From DHVE2 group archaeon (GTDB lineage: Archaea; Thermoplasmatota; Thermoplasmata; Thermoplasmatales; Aciduliprofundaceae), in NCBI GenBank assembly GCA_026986135.1, contig JALSPD010000184.1:1-6158 (forward strand): a DNA stretch of 6,158 nt. The letters run 5' to 3'. The notes under the pieces are model-generated. The model did not search any database, had not been told where the DNA came from, and saw only the letters and a list, made by a program, of their open reading frames with translations. Below are positions 5,744 to 6,158 of this stretch, one piece after another (the stretch's first letter is position 1; each line of letters starts with the position of its first letter). Both the position numbers and the translations under genes were made by a program.

Positions 5744-5755
5744 GACATGTATGTC
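5744..5755. repeat. Palindrome across the response regulator start
   Basis: GACAT and ATGTC form a perfect 5-bp inverted repeat around GT, with ACATGT at its core. It spans the predicted transcription start and the ATG at 5751, three bases beyond the preceding palindrome. It could be a second half of a control site or a small hairpin in the message. Confidence 0.35.
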
Positions 5756-6158
5756 TGATGAGGCGGCTAAGTTAAAAGTTCTTGTGGTGGATGACGAGGT
5801 TGAAATTACCCACCTTTTGAGTCTCTATCTGGGGAATAGGGGATACGAGGTACTGACAGCAAATACGGTTGGGGATGCCATAGGCGTTCTTGAATCAAAC
5901 CCCGATATTGATGCTGTTCTCCTTGACATAATGCTCCCCGATGGCAATGGTGTGGAATTTCTTAAGCATGTGAGGGCCTATTTGCCAGATGCAGCCATCA
6001 TAATGGTTACGGGAGTAAATGATCTTGATACTGTGGTAAGGGCAATGAAAAACGGTGCGGATGATTATCTAACCAAGCCTTTCAGACTTGCCCAGCTTGA
6101 TGAGAAAATAGAATCTGCTCTGCACAGGAAGAGTGTTGCAACCCTAGAAAGAGGTATA
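5751..6158 (+). CDS. Response regulator receiver domain protein (partial, 3' end outside window)
   Basis: A CheY-like receiver that accepts a phosphoryl group from a histidine kinase. The visible 136 codons cover one full receiver: acidic pair D14-D15 in VLVVDDE, phosphoacceptor D59 in LLDIMLPDGNG, T87 in MVTG, and K109 in the TKPF motif. All key residues are present, so it should be phosphorylatable. The frame is open to the window edge, just past the receiver at HRKSVATLERGI, so an output domain, if any, is not visible. Both PAS or similar output and a receiver-only protein remain possible. In-frame ATGs occur at 5730, 5739, 5742 and 5751; I chose 5751 because the TATA box at 5718-5726 would start the message there. 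No conventional kinase is adjacent; the only kinase-like protein in the window (1213-2499) lacks the phosphoacceptor histidine. Two palindromes in the promoter suggest tight control. Confidence 0.92.
   Translation, partial: MSDEAAKLKVLVVDDEVEITHLLSLYLGNRGYEVLTANTVGDAIGVLESNPDIDAVLLDIMLPDGNGVEFLKHVRAYLPDAAIIMVTGVNDLDTVVRAMKNGADDYLTKPFRLAQLDEKIESALHRKSVATLERGI

Overview
This window looks like a chromosomal segment of a euryarchaeon. It carries a complete Hel308-type helicase, a family typical of Archaea. TATA-like elements sit about 24-30 bases before most proposed starts. There is only one clear Shine-Dalgarno sequence, and AGA/AGG and ATA codons are common. The protein set and moderate A+T content would suit a thermophilic member of the Thermoplasmatota (Aciduliprofundum/DHVE2-like). 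That lineage is an inference from gene content and style, not a proven match.

Layout, left to right. Three minus-strand genes lie head to tail with gaps of about 25 bases. In transcription order they are a PAS/GAF sensory protein with a degenerate histidine-kinase dimerisation domain (1213-2499), a FlK-type hotdog thioesterase (819-1187), and a nitrilase-superfamily amidase that resembles the glutaminase domain of NAD synthetase (15-791). A 150-base divergent control region (about 2500-2651) follows; it holds TATA-like elements for both directions and a 14-bp palindrome. The plus-strand Hel308 gene (2652-4754) comes next. It converges on and overlaps by 10 bp a minus-strand radical SAM gene of the SplB-like type (4745-5626). 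A second divergent control region (5627-5750) carries a cluster of ACATTT/AAATGT words and two adjacent palindromes. A response regulator then starts at about 5751 and runs off the right edge with only its receiver domain visible.

How the genes may work together. Hel308 processes stalled replication forks and recombination intermediates. The radical SAM protein beside it has a remote relationship to DNA-repair enzymes but lacks the features of a true spore photoproduct lyase, so a shared repair role is only a suggestion. The sensory protein has neither a phosphoacceptor histidine nor an ATPase domain, so it cannot be a conventional partner kinase for the response regulator. The two small enzymes near the left edge are metabolic and have no evident link to the rest.

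Most of the window is ordinary archaeal chromosome. The points most worth a second look are the His-to-Asp degenerate kinase-like protein, the extra cysteines of the radical SAM protein, the promoter-embedded palindromes before the response regulator, and the start-site choices implied by leaderless transcription. I see no mobile element, CRISPR array, tRNA or rRNA. No stretch longer than 300 bases lacks a gene.
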